This document shows positions 32,633-41,777 of a DNA stretch of 64,000 bases, piece by piece; position 1 is the first letter of the stretch; every line of letters starts with the position of its first letter. The notes beneath the pieces were generated by a model, which was not told where the DNA came from, made no database searches, and saw nothing but the letters and a program-made list of their open reading frames with translations. Source of the stretch: Streptomyces prunicolor NBRC 13075 (GTDB taxonomy: Bacteria > Actinomycetota > Actinomycetes > Streptomycetales > Streptomycetaceae); assembly GCF_000367365.1 (NCBI RefSeq), contig NZ_BARF01000042.1, positions 124,001-188,000 on the forward strand. Direction: 5' to 3'. The position numbers and the translations under genes were made by a program.

Positions 32633-33078
32633 GCCCCCTCCAACGGGTCCAACGCACCGGTGGTTACGAGACGGATGCGTAACGTCACTCTGCGTTCACG
32701 CCTGCCCCGTGCCGCGTGGTCCAGGCGGCGCTCAGGGGTACCCCGGGTGGTGTGCTCGACGGTGCGCGCCCCTGCGTGCACCGCTACGCCCACTCCCGGC
32801 CGTCCTATGTCAAGTGAATCGTGCGCGGGCAACCGTAGGTTCATTCGAAGGGGTGGCGAATGGTGGCGTTTCCGGGATCGCCGTGGCTGGACGGGTGATC
32901 GTAGGATTACTTTGAGTGCACAAGTCCTCGGGGCACATGCGCTCGTGGGTATGCCGGAGGCAACTCGTCATCTCGTTCGAAGGGTGACAAGTGCGGGACG
33001 GGAAGCCGTATTTACCGGCATTCTGATAGGGCTTGGCGCACAGCGGCGACAAGTGGTTCCAGGGATGGGGGCGTTCCA
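32633..33078 (+). other. 446-bp regulatory gap upstream of nsdA
   Basis: No gene is seen. TAGGAT at 32902-32907 is a perfect -10 box without a clear -35, and TTGAGT at 32912-32917 could be a -35 for a second promoter. TTCGAAGGG occurs twice (32845 and 32979 regions), each in a similar context, and GACAAGTG occurs twice closer to the start. These may be binding sites. Confidence 0.4.
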
Positions 33079-34563
33079 GTGGGCGGCAACGACGGAAGCG
33101 GGACAACCGCGGCCAGTACGGACAAGCGCCCCAATGAGCTGCTCGGCTCGTGGTTCGTGCGCAGCGGCTGGTCCAAGGGTGAGCTGGCGCGGCAAGTGAA
33201 CCGCAGGGCGCGGCAGTTGGGGGCCAACCACATCTCGACGGACACCTCACGGGTGCGCCGCTGGCTGGACGGCGAGAACCCGCGCGAGCCGATCCCGAGG
33301 ATCCTCTCGGAGCTGTTCTCCGAGCGCTTCGGCTGTGTCGTCTCGGTCGAGGACCTGGGCCTGCGCGCGGCCCGCCAGGCGCCCTCCGTGTCCGGCGTCG
33401 ACCTGCCCTGGACGGCCCCGCAGACGGTGGCCCTGCTCAGCGAGTTCTCCCGCAGCGACCTCATGCTGGCCCGCCGCGGCTTCCTCGGGGCCTCGCTGGC
33501 CCTGTCGGCGGGACCGTCCCTCATCGAGCCCATGCAGCGCTGGCTCGTCCCCGGCCCCTCGGCCCACCAGCCGGAGCCCGAGCCCGCGAGCGCCTCCCGG
33601 CACCAAGGGCGGCTCTCCCGGCCCGAGTTGGAGCTGCTGGAGTCCACCACCGCGATGTTCCGCAAGTGGGACGCCCAGTGCGGCGGCGGCCTGCGCCGCA
33701 AGGCGGTCGTAGGGCAGCTGCACGAGGTGACCGACCTCCTTCAGGAGCCCCAACCCGAGGCCACCAACCGCAAGTTGTTCAAGGTCGCCGCCGAACTCGC
33801 CGAGCTGGCGGGCTGGATGTCGTACGACGTGGGGCTCCAGCCCACCGCGCAGAAGTACTTCGTCCTCGCCCTGCACGCCGCCAAGGAGGCGGGCGACAAG
33901 CCGCTCGGGTCGTATGTGCTGTCCAGCATGAGTCGGCAGATGATCCATCTCGGGCGGCCCGACGACGCGTTGGAGCTGATCCATCTCGCGCAGTACGGCA
34001 GCCGGGACTGCGCGAGTCCGCGCACCCAGTCGATGCTGTATGCGATGGAGGCCCGCGCCTACGCCAACATGGGGCAGCCCGGCAAGTGCAAGCGGGCGGT
34101 CCGGATGGCCGAGGACACCTTCGGGGACGTGGACGACTGGGACGATCCGGACCCCGACTGGATCCGTTTCTTCTCCGAGGCCGAGCTGTACGGCGAGAAC
34201 TCGCACTCCTATCGCGACCTCGCCTACGTCGCCGGCCGCAGTCCCGCCTACGCCTCGCTCGCCGAGCCCGTCATGCAGCGGGCGGTGGACCTCTTCGCCA
34301 AGGACGACGACCACAAGCGGTCGTACGCGCTCAATCTCATCGGCATGGCCACCGTGCACCTGCTGCGGCGCGAGCCCGAGCAGAGCGCGGTGCTGGCGAC
34401 GGCGGCGATGACCGTCGCCAAGAAGGTGCGCTCCGAGCGCGTCAACACACGTATCCGCAAGACCGTCGACACCGCGGTCCGCGACTTCGGTGAGCTGGCC
34501 GCAGTCGTCGACCTCACCGAGCGGCTCGCGATCGAGCTGCCGGAGACCGCCGAAGCGGTCTGA
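33079..34563 (+). CDS. nsdA: NsdA-type negative regulator of antibiotic production and sporulation
   Basis: In S. coelicolor, loss of NsdA raises antibiotic output and sporulation. The protein has 494 residues. The N-terminal part (about 15-95) looks like a degenerate helix-turn-helix (GWSKGELARQVNRRARQLG, VRRWLDGENPREPIP). FLGASLALSAGPSLIEPMQRW follows near 140, and the C-terminal half (190-480) is TPR-like (AQKYFVLALHAAKEAGD, YAMEARAYANMGQPGKCKRA). The GTG at 33079 follows GGGATGGGGGCG. The call rests on overall resemblance and on the nsdA-amtB-glnK neighbourhood. Confidence 0.85.
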   Translation: MGGNDGSGTTAASTDKRPNELLGSWFVRSGWSKGELARQVNRRARQLGANHISTDTSRVRRWLDGENPREPIPRILSELFSERFGCVVSVEDLGLRAARQAPSVSGVDLPWTAPQTVALLSEFSRSDLMLARRGFLGASLALSAGPSLIEPMQRWLVPGPSAHQPEPEPASASRHQGRLSRPELELLESTTAMFRKWDAQCGGGLRRKAVVGQLHEVTDLLQEPQPEATNRKLFKVAAELAELAGWMSYDVGLQPTAQKYFVLALHAAKEAGDKPLGSYVLSSMSRQMIHLGRPDDALELIHLAQYGSRDCASPRTQSMLYAMEARAYANMGQPGKCKRAVRMAEDTFGDVDDWDDPDPDWIRFFSEAELYGENSHSYRDLAYVAGRSPAYASLAEPVMQRAVDLFAKDDDHKRSYALNLIGMATVHLLRREPEQSAVLATAAMTVAKKVRSERVNTRIRKTVDTAVRDFGELAAVVDLTERLAIELPETAEAV

Positions 34564-34779
34564 ACACCCCAGAGCCCCGGCCGCGGCCGGCCCTCCCGAA
34601 CCGCCCGACTCGGCTCCCCCATGCCAGGTCATTCGGAGGGCCGACCGCGGCCGGTCTGCGTCGCTCTTTCTTCGGGGCCGTACTCAGGGGCTTGTACTCA
34701 GTTGGGGAGCCCGATCTTGGCGAAACCTTTTCACATGATCGCTTGCGCCGACCAAGGCGGCTTCGGCATCCTACTGATT

Positions 34780-34806
34780 CGCCGCCGCTAATCATGGGCG
34801 GCGGCG
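34780..34806 (+). terminator. hairpin between nsdA and the secreted protein gene
   Basis: CGCCGCCGC and GCGGCGGCG pair over 9 bp around a 9-nt loop, followed by TTTC. It lies 217 bp after the nsdA stop and 53 bp before the next gene, so it may act as a terminator or a leader hairpin. The remaining 295-bp gap holds a repeated GTACTCAG near 34679 and 34695. Confidence 0.4.
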
Positions 34807-34858
34807 TTTCGAACGGCGGCAGGGGGCTGCCGTTCCTGACATAACGGGGATTCCAAAA

Positions 34859-35500
34859 ATGGCCAAGAGGCTATTCGCCGTTGCCCTTGCAACGGGTGTC
34901 ATGTCCACCGGGCTGCTCGCCGCCGGCGCCACCGACGCGTCGGCGATCGCCACCAAGACGTACACAAAGCCGTACAGCAAGAGCGCGAACTTCTACTCCA
35001 AGCCGCTCGGGCGCTGTGTCAAGACGACGCTCTCCGGCAAGGTCACCTTCAAGCACTACTACTACAAGCAGAAGGGCGCGATCTCGGACGCGTTCCTCGG
35101 CGTCAAGCTCATCAACCCGACGATGCGCACCACCGTGCTGACCAAGTGCACCGGGGGCAAGAAGGCCACCGTCACCAAGATGGCGATGACCCAGCGCTGG
35201 TACGAGAGCACGAAGTGCAAGCTGAACGTCGCGATCGCCGCCGGCTACCAGTGGACCGTCGCCGTCACCCCCACCGTGGAGTGCGGCAAGCGCAAGGCGG
35301 GCACCCGGGCCACGACGTACGCGGTCAAGGCGAACAACTACACGCAGAGCAACAGCGGCCGTCCGGTCGGCTTCAACGGTGAGGTGCACATCAAGTACAA
35401 CACCGCGCTCTGCCTGTCGGCGCGGACCACGGTGACCGCATACATCAACAACAAGTCCGACTCCGGGACCAACACCATCAAGGCCTGCGTCAAGGTCTGA
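34859..35500 (+). CDS. secreted cysteine-rich basic protein of unknown function
   Basis: Precursor of 213 residues. The Sec signal peptide runs from MAKRLFAVALATG to a predicted cleavage after DASA (residue 29-30). The mature protein is very rich in Lys, Thr and Tyr, strongly basic, and has six cysteines, enough for three disulfides. It looks like a small beta-rich extracellular protein, with repeated short strands (TTLSGKVTFKHYYYK, GFNGEVHIKYN). No enzymatic motif is seen and I do not recognise the family. ATG 34859 follows ACGGGGA. It is monocistronic between hairpins. Confidence 0.75.
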   Translation: MAKRLFAVALATGVMSTGLLAAGATDASAIATKTYTKPYSKSANFYSKPLGRCVKTTLSGKVTFKHYYYKQKGAISDAFLGVKLINPTMRTTVLTKCTGGKKATVTKMAMTQRWYESTKCKLNVAIAAGYQWTVAVTPTVECGKRKAGTRATTYAVKANNYTQSNSGRPVGFNGEVHIKYNTALCLSARTTVTAYINNKSDSGTNTIKACVKV

Positions 35501-35517
35501 GGTAGATCCGGGAGACA

Positions 35518-35549
35518 CGGGGGCGGGCGCCGGAGTGCGTCCGCCCCCG
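35518..35549 (+). terminator. terminator of the secreted protein gene
   Basis: CGGGGGCGG and CCGCCCCCG pair over 9 bp with a 14-nt loop, 18 bp after the stop codon; flanking ACA and TGT extend the symmetry. Confidence 0.65.
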
Positions 35550-35671
35550 CGTTCGTGTGCGCGGGGCTCGAACTGTCCAGGTCAACCGGGCCGTATACAG
35601 CTCCGGGGGGCTTCCCGGGCGATCACGGAGTGGTCACGGCCGCCGCGAGCGGGGCGTCGATTCATCCCTCC

Positions 35672-35707
35672 GTAACGTGGCGGACCCCTTCGTCACATGC
35701 CTGAAAC
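35672..35707 (+). promoter_or_regulatory. GlnR-type operator upstream of amtB
   Basis: GTCAC-n6-GAAAC (35692-35707) matches the actinobacterial GlnR half-box exactly, and GTAAC-n6-GACCC (35672-35687) is a weaker partner 20 bp upstream. amtB-glnK-glnD is a known GlnR target in S. coelicolor, so nitrogen-limitation activation is expected. Confidence 0.7.
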
Positions 35708-35813
35708 GTCGTGCGGCATTCATAGAAACCAGGCTGGGACAACCTCATGGCGGAAAACCGGCCCAAACCTTGACCTTGCCCGCACGGGCCGTTCGGATGA
35801 CGAGGAGACGCCG

Positions 35814-37142
35814 ATGCCAGAAGGCATCCTGACGCTAGCAGCAGCCGCTCCCAAGATCGACACCGGCAACACCGCCTTCATGCTGCTCAGTGCCGCGCTG
35901 GTTCTGCTGATGACCCCCGGCCTCGCCTTCTTCTACGGCGGTATGGTCAGGGTCAAGAGCGTGTTGAACATGCTGATGATGAGCTTCATCAGCATCGCCA
36001 TAATCACCATTCTCTGGACGCTCTACGGCTTCAGCATCGCCTTCGACACCGGCAACGGTTTCCTGGGCGGGTTCGACTGGGTGGGCATGCGCCACATCGG
36101 TCTGACCGAGCCGTTCGCGACGTACAACATCCCGATCTACGCGTTCGCCGTCTTCCAGCTGATGTTCGCCATCATCACCCCGGCGCTGATCAGCGGTGCC
36201 CTGGCGGACCGCGTGAAGATCGTGGCGTGGTCGGTCTACATCGCGCTGTGGGCCACCCTCGTGTACTTCCCCGTAGCCCACTGGGTCTGGGAGCCGACCA
36301 CGGGCTGGCTGTTCAAGTACGGCGTGATCGACTTCGCCGGTGGTACCGCGGTGCACATCAACGCCGGTGCGGCGGCGCTCGGCGCCATCCTCGTCATCCG
36401 TAAGCGTGTGGGCTTCAAGAAGGACCCGTTCCGGCCGCACAACCTGCCGCTCGTCATGCTCGGCGCCGGTCTGCTGTGGTTCGGCTGGTTCGGCTTCAAC
36501 GCGGGCTCCTGGCTCGGTGCCGACGGCGTCTCCGCCGTCGCGTTCACCAACACCCAGGTCGCCACCGCCGCCGCCATGCTCGGCTGGCTCATCTACGAGC
36601 GCATCAAGCACGGCGCCTTCACCACCCTCGGTGCCGCCTCCGGCGCGGTCTCCGGTCTGGTCGCCATCACCCCGGCCTGTGGCTCGGTGAGCCCGCTCGG
36701 CGCCATCGCGGTTGGCGTCATCGCCGGTGTCCTGTGCGCCGCGGCCGTCGGCCTGAAGTACAAGTTCAACTTCGACGACTCGCTCGACGTGGTCGGTGTC
36801 CACCTCGTCGGCGGTATCGTCGGCTCGCTGCTCATCGGCCTCTTCGCCACCGGCGGCGTCGGCCAGACCGCCAAGGGCCTCTTCTACGGCGGTGGCCTGG
36901 ACCAGCTCGGCAAGCAGTTCGTCGGTGTCGGCGCGGTGCTCGGCTACTCGCTGGTCGTCTCCGCGATCATCGCCTTCCTGATCGACAAGACCATCGGCTT
37001 CACCGTGGACGAGGACGTCGAGGTCGCCGGCATCGACCAGGCCGAGCACGCCGAGACCGCATACGACTTCAGCGGTGCAGGCGGCGGCCTCAGCGGCGGC
37101 ACGCTCAACTCCGCCACGGCGACGAAGAAGGTGGACGCATGA
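35814..37142 (+). CDS. amtB: ammonium transporter
   Basis: Trimeric membrane channel for ammonium, 442 residues with about 11 helices. The two pore histidines are seen in HINAGAAALGA and VGVHLVGGIVGSLLIGLF. FFYGGMVRVKSVLNM and GAGLLWFGWFGFNAGS are family signatures. The cytoplasmic tail is Gly/Ser-rich. ATG 35814 has GAGGAGA upstream. The glnK ATG overlaps its stop (ATGA), so the pair is coupled, as expected for AmtB and its inhibitor GlnK. Confidence 0.96.
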   Translation: MPEGILTLAAAAPKIDTGNTAFMLLSAALVLLMTPGLAFFYGGMVRVKSVLNMLMMSFISIAIITILWTLYGFSIAFDTGNGFLGGFDWVGMRHIGLTEPFATYNIPIYAFAVFQLMFAIITPALISGALADRVKIVAWSVYIALWATLVYFPVAHWVWEPTTGWLFKYGVIDFAGGTAVHINAGAAALGAILVIRKRVGFKKDPFRPHNLPLVMLGAGLLWFGWFGFNAGSWLGADGVSAVAFTNTQVATAAAMLGWLIYERIKHGAFTTLGAASGAVSGLVAITPACGSVSPLGAIAVGVIAGVLCAAAVGLKYKFNFDDSLDVVGVHLVGGIVGSLLIGLFATGGVGQTAKGLFYGGGLDQLGKQFVGVGAVLGYSLVVSAIIAFLIDKTIGFTVDEDVEVAGIDQAEHAETAYDFSGAGGGLSGGTLNSATATKKVDA

Positions 37143-37477
37143 AGCTCATCACCGCCGTTGTGAAGCCCCACCGGCTCGACGAGATCAAGGAAGCCCTGCA
37201 GGCCTTCGGGGTCCACGGTCTGACGGTCACCGAAGCGAGCGGCTACGGTCGTCAGCGGGGACACACCGAGGTATACCGGGGCGCCGAGTACACGGTCGAC
37301 CTGGTCCCCAAGATCCGCATCGAGGTGCTGGCCGAGGACGACGACGCCGAGCAGCTGATCGACGTCATCGTCAAGGCCGCCCGCACCGGCAAGATCGGTG
37401 ACGGCAAGGTCTGGTCCCTCCCGGTCGAGACGGCCGTCCGGGTCCGGACCGGCGAGCGCGGACCGGACGCGCTCTAA
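37139..37477 (+). CDS. glnK: nitrogen regulatory protein PII (GlnK)
   Basis: Trimeric PII signal protein of 112 residues that binds ATP/2-oxoglutarate and plugs AmtB. GYGRQRGHTEVYRGAEYTVD is the T-loop with Y51; in streptomycetes GlnD adenylylates this tyrosine. The C-terminal B-loop TGKIGDGKVW binds nucleotide phosphates. It overlaps the amtB stop by 4 bp, and glnD follows 24 bp later. Confidence 0.95.
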   Translation: MKLITAVVKPHRLDEIKEALQAFGVHGLTVTEASGYGRQRGHTEVYRGAEYTVDLVPKIRIEVLAEDDDAEQLIDVIVKAARTGKIGDGKVWSLPVETAVRVRTGERGPDAL

Positions 37478-37501
37478 AAAGAATCGAACAGGAGTCGCTG
37501 G

Positions 37502-39952
37502 GTGACGAGTACGGACGTGCGCAAGGATGCAGAGGACTCCGGACCCAGCGGCTACGCGGCGGCCCGGCTGCGCCTCCTCACTGAGGGGGTGCGGTCCGGG
37601 CCGCCGCGCCGTGCTGCCCTCGCCGAACTGACCGACGACTGGCTGACCGGCCTCTTCACCGCCGGCTCCGAGGCCCTCAAGGGCGTCTCCCTCGTCGCCG
37701 TCGGCGGCTACGGCCGCGGCGAGCTCTCCCCGCGCAGCGACCTCGATCTGCTCCTCCTGCACGACGGCAGCGACTCCGGCGCGGTCGCGGCCCTGGCCGA
37801 CCGCATCTGGTACCCGGTCTGGGACCTCGGCCTCGCCCTCGACCACTCCGTCCGCACCCCGTCCGAGGCCCGCAAGACCGCCGGCGAGGACCTCAAGGTC
37901 CAACTCGGCCTCCTCGACGCCCGCCACATCGCCGGCGACCTCGGCCTCACCGCCGGATTGCGTACGGCCGTCCTCGCCGACTGGCGCAACCAGGCGCCCA
38001 AGCGCCTCCCCGAACTCCAGGAACTCTGCGCCGAACGCGCCGAGCGCCAGGGCGAGTTGCAGTACCTCCTCGAACCCGACCTCAAGGAGGCCCGCGGCGG
38101 CCTGCGCGACGCCACCGCGCTGCGCGCCGTAGCCGCCTCCTGGCTCGCCGACGCCCCGCGCGAAGGCCTCGCCGACGCCCGCCGCCGCCTCCTCGACGTG
38201 CGCGACGCGCTGCACCTCACCACCGGCCGCGCGACCGACCGGCTCGCACTCCAGGAGCAGGACCAGGTCGCCGCCGAGCTGGGCCTCCTCGACGCGGACA
38301 CCCTGCTGCGGCAGGTCTACGAAGCGGCGCGTGTCGTGTCGTACGCCAGTGATGTCACCTGGCGTGAAGTCGGACGCGTGCTGCGGTCCCGTGCCGTGCG
38401 GCCGAGGCTGCGCGCGATGCTCGGCGGGGGCGCCAAACCCGCCACCGAGCGCTCCCCGCTCGCCGAAGGCGTGGTCGAGCAGGACGGCGAGGTGGTGCTC
38501 GCCCGCGCCGCGCGCCCCGAGCGCGACCCCGTTCTTCCGCTGCGCGCCGCCGCTGCCGCCGCGCAGGCCGGACTTCCGCTCTCCCTGCACGCCGTACGGC
38601 GCCTCGCGGCCACCGTGCGCCCGTTGCCCACGCCCTGGCCCGCCGAGGCGCGCGAACAGCTCGTGACGCTGCTCGGTTCCGGACAGCCCACGGTGGACGT
38701 GTGGGAGGCGCTGGAGGCGGAGGGCCTGATCACGCGGCTCCTCCCCGACTGGGAGCGGGTGCGCTGCCGCCCGCAGCGCAACGCCGTGCACATCTGGACC
38801 GTCGACCGGCACCTCATCGAAACCGCCGTCCGCGCCTCGGAGTTCGCCCGCCGCGTCAGCCGCCCCGACCTGTTGCTGGTCGCCGCGCTGCTGCACGACA
38901 TCGGCAAGGGCTGGCCCGGCGACCACTCGGTGGCCGGCGAGATCATCGCCAAGGACGTGGCCGCCCGCATCGGCTTCGACCGCGCGGAAGTCGCCGTACT
39001 CGCCACCCTCGTACGTCATCACCTGCTGCTCATCGAGACGGCCACCCGGCGCGACCTGGAGGACCCGGCGACGGTCCGTTCGGTCGCCGAGGCGGTCGGT
39101 ACGACGAGCACGCTTGAGCTGCTGCACGCGCTGACCGAGGCGGACGCGCTGGCCACCGGACCGGCCGCCTGGTCGTCCTGGCGGGCCGGCCTCGTCACCG
39201 ACCTGGTGAAGCGGGTCGCCGCCGTCCTCTCCGGGGACGCCCCCGAGGAGCCCGAGGCGGGCGCGGCCACCGCCGAACAGGAGCGCCTCGCGATCGAGGC
39301 CGTGGCGACCGGCGGCCCGGTGCTCGCGCTCCGCGCCCAGACCGAACCTCCGTCCGAGGACGAGCCCGCCGGCGATCCCGAACCCCTCGGCGTGGAACTC
39401 CTGATCGCCGTCCCCGACCAGCCGGGCGTGCTCCCCGCGGTCGCCGGCGTCCTGGCGATGCACCGCCTGACGGTCCGTACGGCGGAGCTGCGCGCGCTGG
39501 ACCTGCCAGACGGCGTGGAGGGTTCTGTCCTGCTGCTGAACTGGCGGGTCGCCGCCGAGTACGGCTCACTGCCCCAGGCCGCCCGGCTGCGCGCCGATCT
39601 CGTACGCGCCCTGGACGGTTCGTTCGACATCGCGGGCCGCCTCGCCGAGCGCGACGCCGCGTATCCGCGCCGCCGTGGTGTCGTGGCCCCGCCGGCCCGC
39701 GTGACGGTCGCCGCGGCGGCCTCCCGGCACGCGACGGTCATCGAGGTGCGCGCGCATGACGCCCCGGGGCTGCTGCACCGCATCGGGCGGGCGCTGGACG
39801 AGGCGAAGGTCCGGGTACGCAGCATGCACGTCAGCACGCTGGGCTCGAACGCGGTGGACGCCTTCTACGTCACCGGCGCGGAGGGCGCGCCGCTGCCGGG
39901 GGACGAGGCCACGGCGGTGGCGCGCAAACTGGAGGAAACCCTGCGGGCCTGA
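37502..39952 (+). CDS. glnD: PII adenylyl/uridylyl-transferase GlnD
   Basis: Modifies GlnK at Tyr51 according to nitrogen status. The protein has 816 residues with all expected parts. The nucleotidyltransferase motif is GGYGRGELSPRSDLDLLL (about 68-85). The HD hydrolase domain has LLHDIGKGWPGDH near 462. Two ACT domains lie at about 630-700 (PDQPGVLPAVAGVL) and 745-815 (HDAPGLLHRIGRAL), which sense glutamine. GTG 37502 has AGGAG upstream. It ends the amtB-glnK-glnD operon. Confidence 0.95.
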   Translation: MTSTDVRKDAEDSGPSGYAAARLRLLTEGVRSGPPRRAALAELTDDWLTGLFTAGSEALKGVSLVAVGGYGRGELSPRSDLDLLLLHDGSDSGAVAALADRIWYPVWDLGLALDHSVRTPSEARKTAGEDLKVQLGLLDARHIAGDLGLTAGLRTAVLADWRNQAPKRLPELQELCAERAERQGELQYLLEPDLKEARGGLRDATALRAVAASWLADAPREGLADARRRLLDVRDALHLTTGRATDRLALQEQDQVAAELGLLDADTLLRQVYEAARVVSYASDVTWREVGRVLRSRAVRPRLRAMLGGGAKPATERSPLAEGVVEQDGEVVLARAARPERDPVLPLRAAAAAAQAGLPLSLHAVRRLAATVRPLPTPWPAEAREQLVTLLGSGQPTVDVWEALEAEGLITRLLPDWERVRCRPQRNAVHIWTVDRHLIETAVRASEFARRVSRPDLLLVAALLHDIGKGWPGDHSVAGEIIAKDVAARIGFDRAEVAVLATLVRHHLLLIETATRRDLEDPATVRSVAEAVGTTSTLELLHALTEADALATGPAAWSSWRAGLVTDLVKRVAAVLSGDAPEEPEAGAATAEQERLAIEAVATGGPVLALRAQTEPPSEDEPAGDPEPLGVELLIAVPDQPGVLPAVAGVLAMHRLTVRTAELRALDLPDGVEGSVLLLNWRVAAEYGSLPQAARLRADLVRALDGSFDIAGRLAERDAAYPRRRGVVAPPARVTVAAAASRHATVIEVRAHDAPGLLHRIGRALDEAKVRVRSMHVSTLGSNAVDAFYVTGAEGAPLPGDEATAVARKLEETLRA

Positions 39953-40033
39953 CCCGTGACCCGCTCTTGTGCGACCGGGATACCCTGGAGGGCGATTCCC
40001 CAATAGCCACCGACCCCGAGGACCGCGAGCGCC

Positions 40034-41587
40034 GTGTTCGATACTCTCTCTGATCGCCTCTCAGCCACTTTCAAGAACCTGCGCGGCAAGGGACGGCTCT
40101 CCGAGGCGGACATCGACGCCACCGCGCGTGAGATCCGGATCGCGTTGCTGGAAGCGGACGTGGCGCTGCCCGTCGTCCGTACGTTCATCAAGAACGTCAA
40201 GGACCGCGCCCTCGACTCCGACGTCAACAAGGCGCTGAACCCGGCCCAGCAGGTTCTGAAGATCGTCAACGACGAGCTCGTCACGATCCTCGGCGGCGAG
40301 ACCCGGCGTCTCCGCTTCGCCAAGAACCCGCCCACCGTGATCATGCTCGCGGGTCTCCAGGGTGCCGGTAAGACGACCCTCGCGGGCAAGCTCGGCAAGT
40401 GGCTCAAGGACCAGGGGCACTCGCCGCTGCTCGTCGCCGCCGACCTCCAGCGCCCGAACGCCGTGAACCAGCTGAGCGTCGTCGCCGAGCGCGCCGGGGT
40501 CGCGGTCTACGCGCCCGAGCCGGGCAACGGCGTCGGTGACCCGGTCAAGGTCGCCAAGGACTCCATCGAGTTCGCGAAGTCCAAGGTCCACGACATCGTG
40601 ATCGTGGACACCGCGGGCCGCCTCGGCATCGACCAGGAACTGATGCAGCAGGCCGCGGACATCCGCGACGCGGTCTCGCCCGACGAGATCCTCTTCGTCG
40701 TCGACGCGATGATCGGTCAGGACGCGGTCAACACCGCCGAGTCCTTCCGCGACGGCGTCGGCTTCGACGGCGTGGTCCTGTCGAAGCTCGACGGTGACGC
40801 CCGCGGTGGTGCGGCCCTGTCGATCGCCTCGGTCACCGGCAAGCCGATCATGTTCGCGTCGAACGGTGAGAAGCTCGACGACTTCGACGCCTTCCACCCG
40901 GACCGGATGGCCTCCCGCATCCTCGACATGGGTGACCTGCTCACCCTGATCGAGCAGGCGGAGAAGACGTTCAGCCAAGAAGAGGCCGAGAAGATGGCCT
41001 CCAAGCTGGCGTCCAAGAAGGGCCAGGACTTCACCCTCGACGACTTCCTGTCCCAGATGGAACAGGTCAGGAAGATGGGCAGCATCAGCAAGCTGCTCGG
41101 CATGCTCCCCGGCATGGGCCAGATCAAGGACCAGATCAACAACCTGGACGAGCGGGACGTCGACCGCACGGCCGCGATCATCAAGTCGATGACCCCGGGC
41201 GAGCGCGCCGAGCCGACCATCATCAACGGCTCGCGTCGCGCCCGTATCGCCAAGGGTTCCGGCGTCGAGGTCAGCGCCGTGAAGGGCCTGGTCGAGCGGT
41301 TCTTCGAGGCCCGCAAGATGATGTCCCGCATGGCGCAGGGCGGCGGGATGCCCGGCATGCCGGGGATGCCGGGCATGGGCGGCGGCCCCGGCCGCACCAA
41401 GAAGCAGCCCAAGCAGGCCAAGGGCAAGCAGCGCTCCGGCAACCCGATGAAGCGCAAGCAGCAGGAACTGGAAGAGGCCAAGCGCCGCGAGGCCGGCGCC
41501 GCTCCGGGCGGCAACGCGTTCGGCCTGCCCGAGCAGGGCGGCCAGGACTTCGAGCTGCCGGACGAGTTCAAGAAGTTCATGGGCTGA
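40034..41587 (+). CDS. ffh: signal recognition particle protein Ffh
   Basis: SRP GTPase that binds signal sequences and 4.5S RNA. The protein has 517 residues. The NG domain has G1 GLQGAGKTTLAGKL near 105 and G3 DTAGRLGIDQELM. The M domain begins near 310 and includes the RNA-binding helix (RIAKGSGVEVSAV). Met/Gly-rich GMPGMPGMPGMGGGPG follows at 436-451. GTG 40034 starts VFDTLSDRLSATFKNLRGKG, as in the family. Its last codons and stop are tandemly repeated downstream. Confidence 0.96.
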   Translation: MFDTLSDRLSATFKNLRGKGRLSEADIDATAREIRIALLEADVALPVVRTFIKNVKDRALDSDVNKALNPAQQVLKIVNDELVTILGGETRRLRFAKNPPTVIMLAGLQGAGKTTLAGKLGKWLKDQGHSPLLVAADLQRPNAVNQLSVVAERAGVAVYAPEPGNGVGDPVKVAKDSIEFAKSKVHDIVIVDTAGRLGIDQELMQQAADIRDAVSPDEILFVVDAMIGQDAVNTAESFRDGVGFDGVVLSKLDGDARGGAALSIASVTGKPIMFASNGEKLDDFDAFHPDRMASRILDMGDLLTLIEQAEKTFSQEEAEKMASKLASKKGQDFTLDDFLSQMEQVRKMGSISKLLGMLPGMGQIKDQINNLDERDVDRTAAIIKSMTPGERAEPTIINGSRRARIAKGSGVEVSAVKGLVERFFEARKMMSRMAQGGGMPGMPGMPGMGGGPGRTKKQPKQAKGKQRSGNPMKRKQQELEEAKRREAGAAPGGNAFGLPEQGGQDFELPDEFKKFMG

Positions 41588-41673
41588 CGGTTCGTGGGCT
41601 GAGCCTCAGAAGCTTCATGGGCTGAGCTTGAGAAGCTTTATGGGCTGAGCTTGAGAGCCTTCATAGGCTGACA
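41574..41673 (+). repeat. degenerate tandem repeat derived from the ffh stop region
   Basis: The end of ffh (ttcatgggctga) is followed by four degraded copies. Two clean 23-bp units AGAAGCTTCATGGGCTGAGCTTG stand at 41608-41630 and 41631-41653 (one mismatch), flanked by partial copies at 41588-41607 and 41654-41673. Confidence 0.8.
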
Positions 41674-41689
41674 GCCCGTCTTCTACGTC

Positions 41690-41725
41690 GCCGAGGGCGC
41701 CCTCCTTTAGGAGGGCGCCCTCGGC
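41690..41725 (+). terminator. strong terminator after ffh
   Basis: A perfect 17-bp inverted repeat, GCCGAGGGCGCCCTCCT with AGGAGGGCGCCCTCGGC, separated by two T residues. It separates ffh from ftsH. Confidence 0.75.
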
Positions 41726-41777
41726 GCATGCTCATGCTGGGCGTGCCGACGCCTGGCCCGTGTCGTAACGTCCCGAT

